DNA of 64,000 bases from Salsuginibacillus halophilus. GTDB taxonomy: Bacteria; Bacillota; Bacilli; Bacillales; Marinococcaceae. The position numbers and the translations under genes are program-made. Each line of letters begins with the position of its first letter. The first letter of the stretch is position 1. The DNA lies in contig NZ_PYAV01000004.1 of the NCBI RefSeq assembly GCF_003014715.1, positions 124,001-188,000 on the forward strand, in the 5' to 3' direction. Positions 32,925-42,344 of the stretch are shown here, piece after piece. The notes beneath the pieces were generated by a model, which worked only from the letters and a program-made list of their open reading frames with translations, had not been told where the DNA came from and did no database searches.

Positions 32925-35290
32925 TAAGATTGATCCTCCTGTGTTGCCGCAAATGGCTGGGTGATTTGTTTCGCGTGTAAAGAGATGGTGTATTCAAGTT
33001 GTTTATACATCATTAAAAACAACTCATAGCCTTCACGTGTATAAACGCGCATTGGGTCTTCTTGATAGCCCCGCAGGCCGATACCTTCTTTTAAACGGGA
33101 CATCGCTTCAATGTGCTCAATCCAGTGGGTATCAACAGCCATAAGTACCTGCCGCTTTAGTTTTTCATGCACCGTGCGGTTGGAAGCAGCCTGCTTTAAT
33201 GTTGATAAGTGTTCTTGAATATCAGGTGCCAAAACATTTTTAATGTCCTTTTGGCTTTCAATTTCAGCCGGTTTCTCTGCTGTAATCACGGTCAGCAAAT
33301 TCGGCAGTTGTTGAAATAGTTCATCAGTCTGCCATTCTTCTGGCAGCTCATGATCTGGACAATATTCATCAAGCAGGTGCTGAAGGCTGTTTTCAATCAT
33401 CGGTACGACAAGCTCGGTAATATCTTCACTTTTTAGTGCGTTTTCGCGCATTTCATAAACCGCATTGCGCTGTTCGTTAACGACATCATCCATTTTTAAT
33501 GTGTATTCACGCACAGAATAGCCGGCGCTTTCGCAAGCCATTTGCGCTTTGTTGATGACATCAAGCACTTCATGATTTGTTACTTCACCGTTTTCATTCG
33601 GTTGGAGCTTTGGCTGCAGTTTTTCTAGCTCTTCATCTGCAAAGCGGAGAAACATCTCGTCTTCAAGCGCAATGAAAAACATTGTCTCCCCTGGATCGCC
33701 CTGGCGTCCGGAGCGGCCGCGGAGCTGGTCATCAATTCGACGGTTTTCATGTTTCTCTGTGCCGATCACGCATAATCCACCGAGTTCAGCAACACCTTCG
33801 CCGAGCATAATATCTGTACCGCGGCCGGCCATGTTTGTTGCCAGCGTAACTTGATCTTTTTGGCCGGCGAGAGAAATGAGTCTAGCTTCATTTTCCACAC
33901 TTTTTGCATTCAGCAGTTCATAAGGAACTTGGCGCTCATCAAGGTAGCGGGCAAGTGTTTCTGATTGAATAATAGAAGTTGTGCCTAAAAGTACCGGCTG
34001 TCCGGTTTGGTGGCGTTTTGCAACTTCATCAGCTGCAGCTTCATACTTTTGATGTGCAGTTTCAAATACAATATCTTCGTGATCGGTACGGATGCGCGGC
34101 TTATTTGTTGGAATTTGAAGAACGTCCATGCCGTATAAAATCCGGAATTCTTCTTCTTCAGATTTTGCAGTTCCCGTCATACCGGCGAGTTTATCATACA
34201 TCCGGAAGTAGTTTTGCACCGTCATTGTCGCCTGCGGTTTGTTCTCCTGCGTGATGTGCAAGCCTTCTTTTGCTTCAATGGCTTGGTGCAATCCTTCGCT
34301 GAATGTCCGGCCCTGCATGACTCGACCGGTGTACATATCAACAAGGTGGATTTCATCATTTTTAACGATATATTCAACATCGCGGGTGAACATTGCCCGG
34401 GCCCGGAGTGCCTGCAGCATAAAATGATAAAGGGTTTGATGTTCTAGATCATAAAGGTTGTCGATACCGAAGGCACGTTCAACCCGGCTGATCCCTTCAT
34501 CTGTAAAGTTGACCGTTTTAGTCACAGGGTCGTACGTATAATCCCAATCTTGTGTAAGTGTTTTTGCCATTCGGGCACATACGTGATATAAGTTTGGATG
34601 AACATCCGTTTTGCCGGCGATGATAAGCGGTGTTTTTGCCTCATCAAGCAGCACACTGTCAATTTCATCAATTAAAGCAAAGTGAGGTGTTCGCTGCACT
34701 TGATCCTGAATACGAGCTGCCATATGATCGCGCAAATAATCAAAGCCGAATTCGCTCGCGGTACCGTAAGTAATATCGGATTGATAAGCAGCCTGTTTTT
34801 TGCCGGTGGCCGTCTGGGAAATATTTAACCCGACCGTAAGCCCGAGAAATTCATGGACTTGACCAATAAAGTTACGGTCGCGCGCTGCTAAGTATTCATT
34901 CACGGTAATAACGTGTACACCTTTTCCTTCAAGGGCATGCAGGTAGGAAGGCAGCGCAGCGACAAGGGTCTTTCCTTCACCTGTTGCCATTTCTGCAATG
35001 TCATTATCGCTCAAAGCAAGACCGCCAATCAGCTGCACATCAAACGGGCGCAGGCCGAGCACCCGGCGGGAGGCTTCACGAACAACCGCAAAGGCTTCCA
35101 CTTGCAGTGACGTCAGCTTTTCCCCATTAGCAATCCGGCTCCGGAACTCCTCGGTCTTCTGCTGCAGTTCTTCATCAGAAAGCTGCTCCAATGTGGACTC
35201 AAGACTGTTTATTTCCTCTACTTTTTTATTGTATTGTTTTAGCTTTTTTTGTTGTGGATCTCCAATTACTTTACGTAAAGCGCCAATCAT
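32924..35290 (-). CDS. secA2: accessory preprotein translocase ATPase SecA2
   Basis: 788 aa. ATG 35290 is chosen because AAGGAG lies eight bases upstream. Walker A is visible as ATGEGKT, Walker B-type DEIDSVLLDEAKTPLIIAG, then the preprotein cross-linking region and motor motifs NMAGRGTDIMLGEGV and DQLRGRSGRQGDPG. The C-terminal zinc-binding CxCxxxC tail of housekeeping SecA is absent; the protein ends ATQEDQS. Pairing with SlaP and the nearby csaB locus marks it as SecA2 dedicated to S-layer/SLH protein export. Confidence 0.93.
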   Translation of the reverse strand: MIGALRKVIGDPQQKKLKQYNKKVEEINSLESTLEQLSDEELQQKTEEFRSRIANGEKLTSLQVEAFAVVREASRRVLGLRPFDVQLIGGLALSDNDIAEMATGEGKTLVAALPSYLHALEGKGVHVITVNEYLAARDRNFIGQVHEFLGLTVGLNISQTATGKKQAAYQSDITYGTASEFGFDYLRDHMAARIQDQVQRTPHFALIDEIDSVLLDEAKTPLIIAGKTDVHPNLYHVCARMAKTLTQDWDYTYDPVTKTVNFTDEGISRVERAFGIDNLYDLEHQTLYHFMLQALRARAMFTRDVEYIVKNDEIHLVDMYTGRVMQGRTFSEGLHQAIEAKEGLHITQENKPQATMTVQNYFRMYDKLAGMTGTAKSEEEEFRILYGMDVLQIPTNKPRIRTDHEDIVFETAHQKYEAAADEVAKRHQTGQPVLLGTTSIIQSETLARYLDERQVPYELLNAKSVENEARLISLAGQKDQVTLATNMAGRGTDIMLGEGVAELGGLCVIGTEKHENRRIDDQLRGRSGRQGDPGETMFFIALEDEMFLRFADEELEKLQPKLQPNENGEVTNHEVLDVINKAQMACESAGYSVREYTLKMDDVVNEQRNAVYEMRENALKSEDITELVVPMIENSLQHLLDEYCPDHELPEEWQTDELFQQLPNLLTVITAEKPAEIESQKDIKNVLAPDIQEHLSTLKQAASNRTVHEKLKRQVLMAVDTHWIEHIEAMSRLKEGIGLRGYQEDPMRVYTREGYELFLMMYKQLEYTISLHAKQITQPFAATQEDQS

Positions 35291-35440
35291 CGACGTCGCT
35301 CCTTCATTCATAGTTAAGTTGTATTATATCATGAACACGTCCGCTGAAAATACATGCCGGCAGAGGAAATATATATAGGAAAAAAGAGATACACCGAAAC
35401 GTCAATTTCCAACCATGAAAAAGTTTGTTATCCTAAGAAA

Positions 35441-35600
35441 AGCCATCTTCGACACGGTTTGCCTCGAGCGCTCATTGGAGGACGGCCGAGGAGGCTGTTG
35501 CCGCCGCAGGACGTACGAAATGACGCCAAGAGGCAGTCGAAGATGGCTGGACAGAGAAAAAGAAGAAAAGACACGGTTTGCCTCGAGTGCTGATTGGAAT
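35441..35600 (+). repeat. short structured repeat element
   Basis: AGCCATCTTCGAC (35441-35453) and GTCGAAGATGGCT (35536-35548) are exact 13-bp inverted repeats enclosing a GC-rich core. In addition ACACGGTTTGCCTCGAG occurs twice (35452-35468 and 35571-35587), extended imperfectly to GCTSATTGGA. It fills most of the 370-bp gap between divergent secA2 and tagA genes. It is distinct from the larger mosaic repeat, and no gene is seen in it. Confidence 0.75.
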
Positions 35601-35660
35601 TAAAAATATGATAGTTTGCCAAGCAAGTTCACATAAGGAAAGGAATTACGGTGGTCAATC

Positions 35661-36395
35661 ATGACAGAAAAAAACAGCGTTCGAATCTTAGATATTCCGT
35701 TTGTACATACGACGCTCGAAGAAATGACCCATACGCTGTACACACACGCAGTAGAGAAAGAAAAGGCATTCGTTGTTACTGCGAACCCGGAAATCGCCTG
35801 GGCAGCGCACCACGACCCTGAAAAAAAGAAACTTTTAGAAGAGGCAACGTATGTAACTGCCGATGGGATTGGCGTCGTGAAGGCTGCTAAATGGAGTGGG
35901 CAGTCGCTGCCTGAACGCGTTACCGGCTTTGAGCTTTTTATCAACCTGCTTGAAAAAGCAAACGAACGAGGGCAGTCCGTTTACTTGCTCGGTGCCAAAG
36001 CAGAGGTGATCGAAAAAGCGGCTGATACGATTCGTGCGACGTACCCGAATGTGCAGCTCGCAGGTTTTCATCACGGCTATTTTGACTGGGATGACCCGTC
36101 CATTGCGAATGACATTGCAGAAAAGCAGCCGGACTACGTATTTCTTGCGCTCGGCTTTCCGCGTCAAGAAACCTGGGTCGCCTCCCATTACGACAAATTT
36201 AACCATGGTGTGTTTATGGGCATCGGCGGAAGTTTTGATGTGCTCGCAGGAGAGGTGAAGCGGGCGCCTGTGATTTGGCAGAAGTTTCATATTGAATGGT
36301 TGTACCGTTTATTCCAGCAGCCGGCACGCTGGCGGCGGATGCTTGCTATTCCGAAGTTTGTGTTTGCAGTACGCCGGCACCGGCGGCAAGGTTAA
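35661..36395 (+). CDS. tagA: WecG/TagA/CpsF family glycosyltransferase
   Basis: 244 aa. Family features: VVTANPEIAWAAHHDP, ATYVTADGIGVVKAAKW, VTGFELFINLLEKANERGQSVYLLGAK, and VFLALGFPRQETWVASHYDKF. TagA-type enzymes add ManNAc to undecaprenyl-PP-GlcNAc, an early step in wall teichoic acid or secondary wall polymer synthesis. The start is ATG 35661, with GGTGG six bases upstream. First gene of the wall-polymer operon (flippase, DUF5693, csaB follow). Peripheral membrane enzyme, cytoplasmic side. Confidence 0.88.
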   Translation: MTEKNSVRILDIPFVHTTLEEMTHTLYTHAVEKEKAFVVTANPEIAWAAHHDPEKKKLLEEATYVTADGIGVVKAAKWSGQSLPERVTGFELFINLLEKANERGQSVYLLGAKAEVIEKAADTIRATYPNVQLAGFHHGYFDWDDPSIANDIAEKQPDYVFLALGFPRQETWVASHYDKFNHGVFMGIGGSFDVLAGEVKRAPVIWQKFHIEWLYRLFQQPARWRRMLAIPKFVFAVRRHRRQG

Positions 36396-36398
36396 GTC

Positions 36399-37952
36399 AT
36401 GGCACAAACGTTAATTAAAAGTGCGCTGTTTTTAACAGCTGCGACGTTTTTATCTAAAGTTCTCGGAAGTGTTTTCCGCATTCCGCTTCAAAATATTGCC
36501 GGCGATGATGTTTTCGGGATTTTTTCGATGGTATATCCCGTCTATATGGCTGTGTTGATTATTACTGTCGCCGGTATCCCGATTGCAATTTCAAAGTTGA
36601 TTTCTGAAGCGAGATTTAACGGCGGTATCGATGACATTCGTGATATTTTTGCAAGTGCAAGTATTGTCAGTTTCAGCTTTGGTGTGATCAGCTTTCTCTT
36701 GATGTTCAGTCTTGCTGATCACATTGCACTGCTTTTAGGTGGAAGTTATGCGGCAGAGGCGGTGCGGATTGTATCCTTCGCTCTAATTATTGCACCGTAC
36801 ATGGCTGTCTACCGTGGTTTCTTTCAAGGTTATGATGATATGCAGCCAACAGCAGTATCTCAGGTACTAGAGCAGTTGATCCGTGTGCTGCTGCTGTTAG
36901 CTTTAGCAGTGATCCTGGTGGAAATGCAGGCGGAGAGCTCAGTCGTTGCTGGTGGGGTGATGGCAGGGTCGGCTGTAGGAGCACTAGCGTCTCTCGTTTA
37001 TTTACGACGCTTATTTGTGAAATCAAGCCACCGGCCGAAACCACAAAGCAAGTTTACGCTCATCATATTTCGACGCTGGTCCAAACGCATTCTCCTGTTA
37101 GCCTTACCGATTTGTGCTGGGGCGCTTGTGCTGCCAATTTTAAGTATGATTGATTCGGTGACAGTCCCGCTGCAGTTACACAGTTACGGCTATAGTGCAG
37201 ATGCAGTGCCGGATGCGTTTGGTGTTTACTCGCGCGGTACGGCACTTGTACAAATTGCAGTCGTGTTTGCAAGTGCCTTAATTTTGCCGCTCATTCCGGC
37301 AGTGACCGGTGCTTTAGCGCGGGGTGAAGAACAGGGAGCTGCCGGTTTGATTGAGAAGTCTATGAAGCTCAGCCATTTAACCGCACTGCCGGCAGCCGCT
37401 GGTTTATTTGCACTTACGGCGCCGTTAAACTTAGCGTTTTTCGGAAGCTTAGATGGGCATTGGGCCATCGCTGTCCTTCATTTAAGTGCAGCACCAATGG
37501 CTTATGCGATTGTGACGACTGGTATGCTGCAAGGTGTTAATCAACCGGTGCGTGCAGCAGCAGTTGTTATTGGTGGTGCGCTTGTTAAAGCTGGCCTTAA
37601 TGTATGGCTTGTGCCAATTTACGGGCTTGAAGCGGCGGCTGGAACAACGCTTGGAGTATATACCTTTATTGCGTTCATCCATACCGCAATGATTCGTAAA
37701 CGCCTTGCGTACACAACGCAGCGGCGGGTGCTCTTCGTTTCAGCTATAGGAAGTTTGCTGATAGCTGCGGCTGTCGGTCTGCCGCTTTTTGTTATAGAGA
37801 TCGAAGCTTGGTCACGGTTGGCAGCTTTAATTTACAGCGGAGCTGCCGTTGCCGGAGGAGTTATCATATTTGCCGCAGCGGTCTGGTTTGGTCGAGCGGT
37901 GACAAAAGAGGATTTACGTCAAGTGCCGGGACTACGGCGGTTTGCACGTTAA
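36399..37952 (+). CDS. polysaccharide/lipid-II-type flippase (MOP superfamily, MurJ/SpoVB-like)
   Basis: 517 aa with about 14 membrane helices. It starts three bases after the tagA stop. Family features: LFLTAATFLSKVLGSVFRIPLQNIAG at the N-terminus, APYMAVYRGFFQGYDDMQPTAVSQ near residue 130, and YTTQRRVL before the last helices. Member of the MOP polysaccharide-export group near YtgP/SpoVB. In this operon it is the natural candidate to flip the lipid-linked wall-polymer precursor, the role proposed for CsaA-type proteins. The substrate is inferred from context. Confidence 0.85.
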   Translation: MAQTLIKSALFLTAATFLSKVLGSVFRIPLQNIAGDDVFGIFSMVYPVYMAVLIITVAGIPIAISKLISEARFNGGIDDIRDIFASASIVSFSFGVISFLLMFSLADHIALLLGGSYAAEAVRIVSFALIIAPYMAVYRGFFQGYDDMQPTAVSQVLEQLIRVLLLLALAVILVEMQAESSVVAGGVMAGSAVGALASLVYLRRLFVKSSHRPKPQSKFTLIIFRRWSKRILLLALPICAGALVLPILSMIDSVTVPLQLHSYGYSADAVPDAFGVYSRGTALVQIAVVFASALILPLIPAVTGALARGEEQGAAGLIEKSMKLSHLTALPAAAGLFALTAPLNLAFFGSLDGHWAIAVLHLSAAPMAYAIVTTGMLQGVNQPVRAAAVVIGGALVKAGLNVWLVPIYGLEAAAGTTLGVYTFIAFIHTAMIRKRLAYTTQRRVLFVSAIGSLLIAAAVGLPLFVIEIEAWSRLAALIYSGAAVAGGVIIFAAAVWFGRAVTKEDLRQVPGLRRFAR

Positions 37953-37976
37953 CTTATTGAGGGAGAGAATTTACGC

Positions 37977-39953
37977 ATGATAAAGAAAATACTCTGGGGT
38001 TTGCTCGCTGTCATCATCGCTGCCACAACACCGTTGTTATGGGAGCGCCTGCAGGCAGAAGACAGCAATCCTAATTATGAGGTTGGGGTTCCCGGCGATC
38101 AACTCGCTGGGATGGTTGATATGCTATCAACATTAAATGAGCAGTCGTACTGGCTTGAAGAACTGCGTGATGCTGGTGTTCGCTCGGTCACTTTAGAGCC
38201 GTTTAACTTAGAAGATTTAGAAGACGAAGGTTATGTAAAGAAAGTTGAGCGGCTAGAAGTGCATGAAGAAGCTGGTGTAGAAGAAGAAGACCTGCCAGAA
38301 CTGCAAGGGCTATATCTTGAAGTTGATGAGTCCGATCAAGATCGCATCGAGCGGTTGCTTGATGTATTAGCCTATCATACCAATCAGTTTGCAGAGACTG
38401 AAGAAACAGCAGGGCTTGATCAAGCGCTTGAGCTTGAAACAATTGAAGGTGAAGAGCGGACATTTTACTATGTGCCTCTAGGTGCTCAGTATGCCGATGT
38501 CCCGATAGGCTTTGATTTTGAATATGCAGAAAGGTTGGCCGACGCCGGCTTTCAAGTCGTGCCGCGCCCAGGGAACAATTTCCATTACCTTGAAGATGAA
38601 GATCATTATTTATACGACGAGTTAGATGAATTGGCATCCCTTGGAGCCGAAAATTTGTTATTTGAAGGAACTGAAGTAACGGCACACGGTGACCCTGAAG
38701 TGATGGCGTTGTTTGCAAACCGCGTAGCAGACTTGGGCTACCGGCCGATGCCGATTGACTTTTTTGATCAGCGTGGCATGCATGAATTCATCTATGCCGG
38801 TGGACTTGAAAACGATGTTGTGCGCGTCTTAAGCCGGACGATCGGCCTTGAGGACGAGGTGGATCTACGTGAAGAAGCTTCTGTAATGGTACGTGGTGTT
38901 CGTGAACGTAACATCCGCTATTTAAATATCAATCCGCTTGAATCGAGTGGAGATGTAGAAGAGCAGTTCGAAGTACCGCAGCAGGCAGCAGAAGTGTTTG
39001 ATGACTTAACAACACTTGTAGAAATGACACACGACGTCATGCCTGCCTCATTTGAAGGTGGCGCAGATACGGGGGCCGGCACATTTGATGCATTTGACCA
39101 GCCGGGCTGGGCGCTATACACACTGATGATCGGTGTGACAGTTTTAAGTGTACTACTGGCGCTTTATACGTTTCCGGCGCTAGCTTTCGTATTTGTCCCG
39201 GGGTTGCTGCTGCTTATGACAGGCTACGCTTTCACAGGTCTCGACGTCATTGTCAAAGGCTTTGCACTTGCAGGAAGTGTCGCTGGTGCAATGCTTGCGG
39301 TGATGGTAGCACGCCGGGTTGAAAGCTGGCCTCAGTTATTTTTCAATTATTTTAAAGCTTTCGGTGTGGCACTGATTGGAGCGTGGCTTGTTGTTCACTT
39401 GTTGCACGGTCATGAATATTTAGTAGCGATTGATCAATTCCGAGGTGTTGTTGTGCTGGCAGCACTACCGTTTATTGCAGGGCTCATTTACTTTTATTAT
39501 CAATTGATCCCGCCGCTTTTGAACACCCAAGTAAGGTACTGGCATTTAGTTGTGCTTGCTTTAGCGGCCGGGCTGCTGTTCTTTTACGTCATGCGTACTG
39601 GAAATGAAGGTGTTGTGCTTCCTTTTGAAAGTGAGTTCCGCCAGTGGTTAGAAGATACGCTGTACGCAAGACCGCGTACGACGGAATTTCTCATCGGTTT
39701 GCCGTTTTTCACGCTCGGTTTATATTTAAGCTGGCTGAAACATCGTGCAGCGCCATTTTTCATGAGCTTTGGTTTCTTAGCTTTTGCTTCAATGATCGGC
39801 TCATTTACACATTTACACACCCCGGTTGCTATATCATTTTTAAGATCGTTTAACAGTCTCTGGCTTGGCTTGATTCTCGGCCTTGTGTTGGTTGGTCTTG
39901 TCCATCTAGGCACGCGTTACATTTATCCTGCAGTCAAACGGAGGTGGTTGTAA
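37977..39953 (+). CDS. DUF5693 family membrane protein
   Basis: 658 aa. N-terminal membrane helix, then a ~350-residue extracellular-type region with alternating hydrophobic and acidic segments (YEVGVPGDQLAGMV, VRSVTLEPFNLEDL, ENLLFEGTEV), then about eight membrane helices from residue ~385. This is the DUF5693 family, repeatedly found next to csaB in Gram-positive bacteria. The soluble part looks like a TIM-barrel-type glycoside hydrolase or deacetylase relative, but I see no clear catalytic motif. Start preceded by GGGAGAG. Its stop overlaps the csaB start (TAATG). Confidence 0.85.
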   Translation: MIKKILWGLLAVIIAATTPLLWERLQAEDSNPNYEVGVPGDQLAGMVDMLSTLNEQSYWLEELRDAGVRSVTLEPFNLEDLEDEGYVKKVERLEVHEEAGVEEEDLPELQGLYLEVDESDQDRIERLLDVLAYHTNQFAETEETAGLDQALELETIEGEERTFYYVPLGAQYADVPIGFDFEYAERLADAGFQVVPRPGNNFHYLEDEDHYLYDELDELASLGAENLLFEGTEVTAHGDPEVMALFANRVADLGYRPMPIDFFDQRGMHEFIYAGGLENDVVRVLSRTIGLEDEVDLREEASVMVRGVRERNIRYLNINPLESSGDVEEQFEVPQQAAEVFDDLTTLVEMTHDVMPASFEGGADTGAGTFDAFDQPGWALYTLMIGVTVLSVLLALYTFPALAFVFVPGLLLLMTGYAFTGLDVIVKGFALAGSVAGAMLAVMVARRVESWPQLFFNYFKAFGVALIGAWLVVHLLHGHEYLVAIDQFRGVVVLAALPFIAGLIYFYYQLIPPLLNTQVRYWHLVVLALAAGLLFFYVMRTGNEGVVLPFESEFRQWLEDTLYARPRTTEFLIGLPFFTLGLYLSWLKHRAAPFFMSFGFLAFASMIGSFTHLHTPVAISFLRSFNSLWLGLILGLVLVGLVHLGTRYIYPAVKRRWL

Positions 39954-41020
39954 TGCACGTTGTCTTATCCGGCTACTTCGGCTTTAAAAATGAAGGAGAC
40001 GAAGCGATTCTTAGAAGTGTCGTTGAAGCGCTCCGACGTGAGGATCCGGAGATTACAATCACAGCGCTGTCAAACGACCCTGAAGAAACAGAAAAGACGC
40101 ACGGCATCAAAGCTGTCAACCGCTGGCACGGACCCTCCGTATACCGGGCATTAAAACAGGCTGATGGTTTGATCAGCGGGGGCGGGAGCTTGCTGCAGGA
40201 TCAAACCGGGCCTAAAACACCGGTATATTATACAGGTGTAATGCATATGGCGCGCTTTTTAAGAAAGCCGGTTGTGATTTATGCGCAGGGGCTCGGACCG
40301 CTCTCGACAAAGCTCGGACGCAGGGTTAGTAAAGCAGGCTTAAAGCGGGCAGCCTTACTATCCGTAAGAGATGAAGGTTCAAAAAAGCTTTTAGGAGAGC
40401 TGGGTGTGAAGCAGGAAGCCGTTGTTGTGCCGGACCCCGTCCTTGGGATGACCCCGGATCCGGACAAGCGCCCCTTTTCTTTAAACAGTAACCAGCCGTA
40501 TACAGCGGTTTCGGTGCGTCCGTGGCCAGCTGTGACAAGTGACAGCTGGCAGGCGCTTGCCAAAGGTCTTGATCAAATCGCCGAGCGGGGAAGCCGGATC
40601 GTATTTGTTCCAATGCACGGCGAAGAAGATGCAAATGCGAGTGAACAAGTGAAACAGCTGATGACCTATGATGCAGAAGTGCTCGCACACGATGAAACGC
40701 TTGAAGGGAAAATGGCTGCTTTTGCCGGTGCGGAGCAGGTCGTAGGTATGCGGCTGCACGCGCTGATCTTCGCAGCGTGTGGCCACACCCCGTTTGCTGC
40801 CTTGTCATATGATCCAAAAGTTGAGGTTTTTGCTGCCTTGGCGAATCAGCCGGTAGCAGCGGATATGAACGAGCCAATTCGACAGGAAACTGTCAAAGAA
40901 GTATTTGCCGATATTCAAGCGAACCAGCAGAGCTACGGCGCACATGTGAAAGCGTATGCTGAAGAGGCAAAACAAGAAGTGCAGCAGCTGGCAGCGCAAG
41001 CGCTTCAGACCTTGCGCTGA
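39953..41020 (+). CDS. csaB: polysaccharide pyruvyl transferase CsaB
   Basis: 355 aa. ATG 39953 follows CGGAGG. Family signatures: LSGYFGFKNEGDEAILRSVVEALR at the N-terminus, DGLISGGGSLLQDQTG, VVIYAQGLGPL, VRDEGSKKLLGELG, and VGMRLHALIFAACGHTPFAALSYDPKV. CsaB adds pyruvate ketal to the secondary wall polymer, the modification that SLH domains recognise. At least three SLH proteins are encoded within 25 kb upstream, which fits. It is translationally coupled to the DUF5693 gene. Confidence 0.94.
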   Translation: MHVVLSGYFGFKNEGDEAILRSVVEALRREDPEITITALSNDPEETEKTHGIKAVNRWHGPSVYRALKQADGLISGGGSLLQDQTGPKTPVYYTGVMHMARFLRKPVVIYAQGLGPLSTKLGRRVSKAGLKRAALLSVRDEGSKKLLGELGVKQEAVVVPDPVLGMTPDPDKRPFSLNSNQPYTAVSVRPWPAVTSDSWQALAKGLDQIAERGSRIVFVPMHGEEDANASEQVKQLMTYDAEVLAHDETLEGKMAAFAGAEQVVGMRLHALIFAACGHTPFAALSYDPKVEVFAALANQPVAADMNEPIRQETVKEVFADIQANQQSYGAHVKAYAEEAKQEVQQLAAQALQTLR

Positions 41021-41214
41021 AACCTCCATCATCTATCTGTCTGTTGCACTAATAAAACGAGGCGTTTAAATGTGTAGTATTGTGGAAATTTCATAGAATA
41101 TGTGAAAATGCGTAGGTGCCGCTTTATGCTTTATGATAGAATGAGGTTATTGCGTGTACGAGAGGTATGCTGCATAATGACGCTATTGGCGGTTAAAGTA
41201 ATGGAGGAGGGTCA

Positions 41215-42270
41215 ATGTTGGAGATATTGGCGCTTATAATTTGTTTTCTCGTGGCCTTAATTGCCACACCTTATATAAAGAAACTTGCTTTTCGAATTGG
41301 GGCAACGGACGCTCCAAACGGCCGTAAAGTGCATCAAGAAGCAATGGCCCGTATTGGTGGTTTGGCGATTTATTTTGCCTTTCTTGTCGGCCTTGTTATT
41401 TTGCAGCCGGAAAGCAGTTACTTACTGCCGATGTTGATAGCCGGAACAATTATTATTCTCACCGGCTTTATGGATGATGTTAAAGAGCTTTCACCAAAAG
41501 TTAAACTACTGGGACAGCTTGCAGCAGCGGTTGTTGTGATCGCTGGTGGTGTACGGATTGATTTTATTAACCTGCCGTTTGAAACCCAAATGCAGCTTGG
41601 CTGGCTAAGTATTCCGCTGACGCTGCTTTGGATTATTGGAATTACGAATGCGATTAACTTAATCGATGGCTTGGATGGTTTGGCTGCTGGCGTGTCATCG
41701 ATTGTATTAGTTACAATAGCGAGTCTTGCTGCATTACAAGGGAATATTTTTATTGTCGGGATGGCATTAATTCTTCTCGGTAGTACACTTGGCTTTTTAT
41801 GGCATAACTTTCACCCGGCCAAGATATTTATGGGTGATACAGGCTCTTTGTTTTTAGGGTTTATGATTGCGGTCATTTCACTGCTCGGTTTTAAAAATGT
41901 GACGTTGTTCTCACTCGTTGTACCGGTTATGGTGCTCGCTGTACCGATTTCCGATACATTTTATGCGATTGTACGCCGCTTAGTGAACAACAAGCCGCTT
42001 TCTGCACCGGACAAATCGCATATGCATCACTGTCTTTTACGTATCGGTTATTCCCACCGGCAGACGGTGCTGCTCATTTACGCAATGAGTGCGCTGTTTG
42101 GACTTGCGGCTGTTGCGTTTACGTTATCAACGTTGTGGGTGGCCCTGCTTGTGCTTACCACCGTTATCATAGCAACTGAACTTTTGGCTGAGCGAATTGG
42201 CTTAGTAAATGAAGAGTTTCGTCCGGTTGGGAAATTTCTTGACCGCTTCAACGGAACAAAACGAACGTAA
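41215..42270 (+). CDS. tagO: MraY/WecA/TagO family undecaprenyl-phosphate sugar-1-phosphate transferase
   Basis: 351 aa, about 10-11 membrane helices. Catalytic and conserved motifs: GFMDDVKELSPKVKLLGQL (DDxxD-type), NAINLIDGLDGLAAGV, FMGDTGSLFLGF, and the cytoplasmic PDKSHMHHCLLR (HxHH-type motif of WecA/TagO). It transfers GlcNAc-1-P to undecaprenyl phosphate and so primes wall polymer synthesis, supplying the substrate of TagA. GGAGGAGGG lies just before the ATG. It has its own leader of ~190 bp after csaB and ends at a strong terminator. Confidence 0.88.
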   Translation: MLEILALIICFLVALIATPYIKKLAFRIGATDAPNGRKVHQEAMARIGGLAIYFAFLVGLVILQPESSYLLPMLIAGTIIILTGFMDDVKELSPKVKLLGQLAAAVVVIAGGVRIDFINLPFETQMQLGWLSIPLTLLWIIGITNAINLIDGLDGLAAGVSSIVLVTIASLAALQGNIFIVGMALILLGSTLGFLWHNFHPAKIFMGDTGSLFLGFMIAVISLLGFKNVTLFSLVVPVMVLAVPISDTFYAIVRRLVNNKPLSAPDKSHMHHCLLRIGYSHRQTVLLIYAMSALFGLAAVAFTLSTLWVALLVLTTVIIATELLAERIGLVNEEFRPVGKFLDRFNGTKRT

Positions 42271-42281
42271 ACAAAAAGACG

Positions 42282-42317
42282 AAAAAGCAGCTATGCGGCA
42301 TCGCATAGCTGCTTTTT
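42282..42317 (+). terminator. terminator of the wall-polymer cluster
   Basis: Perfect stem AAAAAGCAGCTATGCG (42282-42297) with CGCATAGCTGCTTTTT (42302-42317), loop GCAT. Confidence 0.94.
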
Positions 42318-42344
42318 GTGCATAGACCAACCTTAAAAAAGGGC

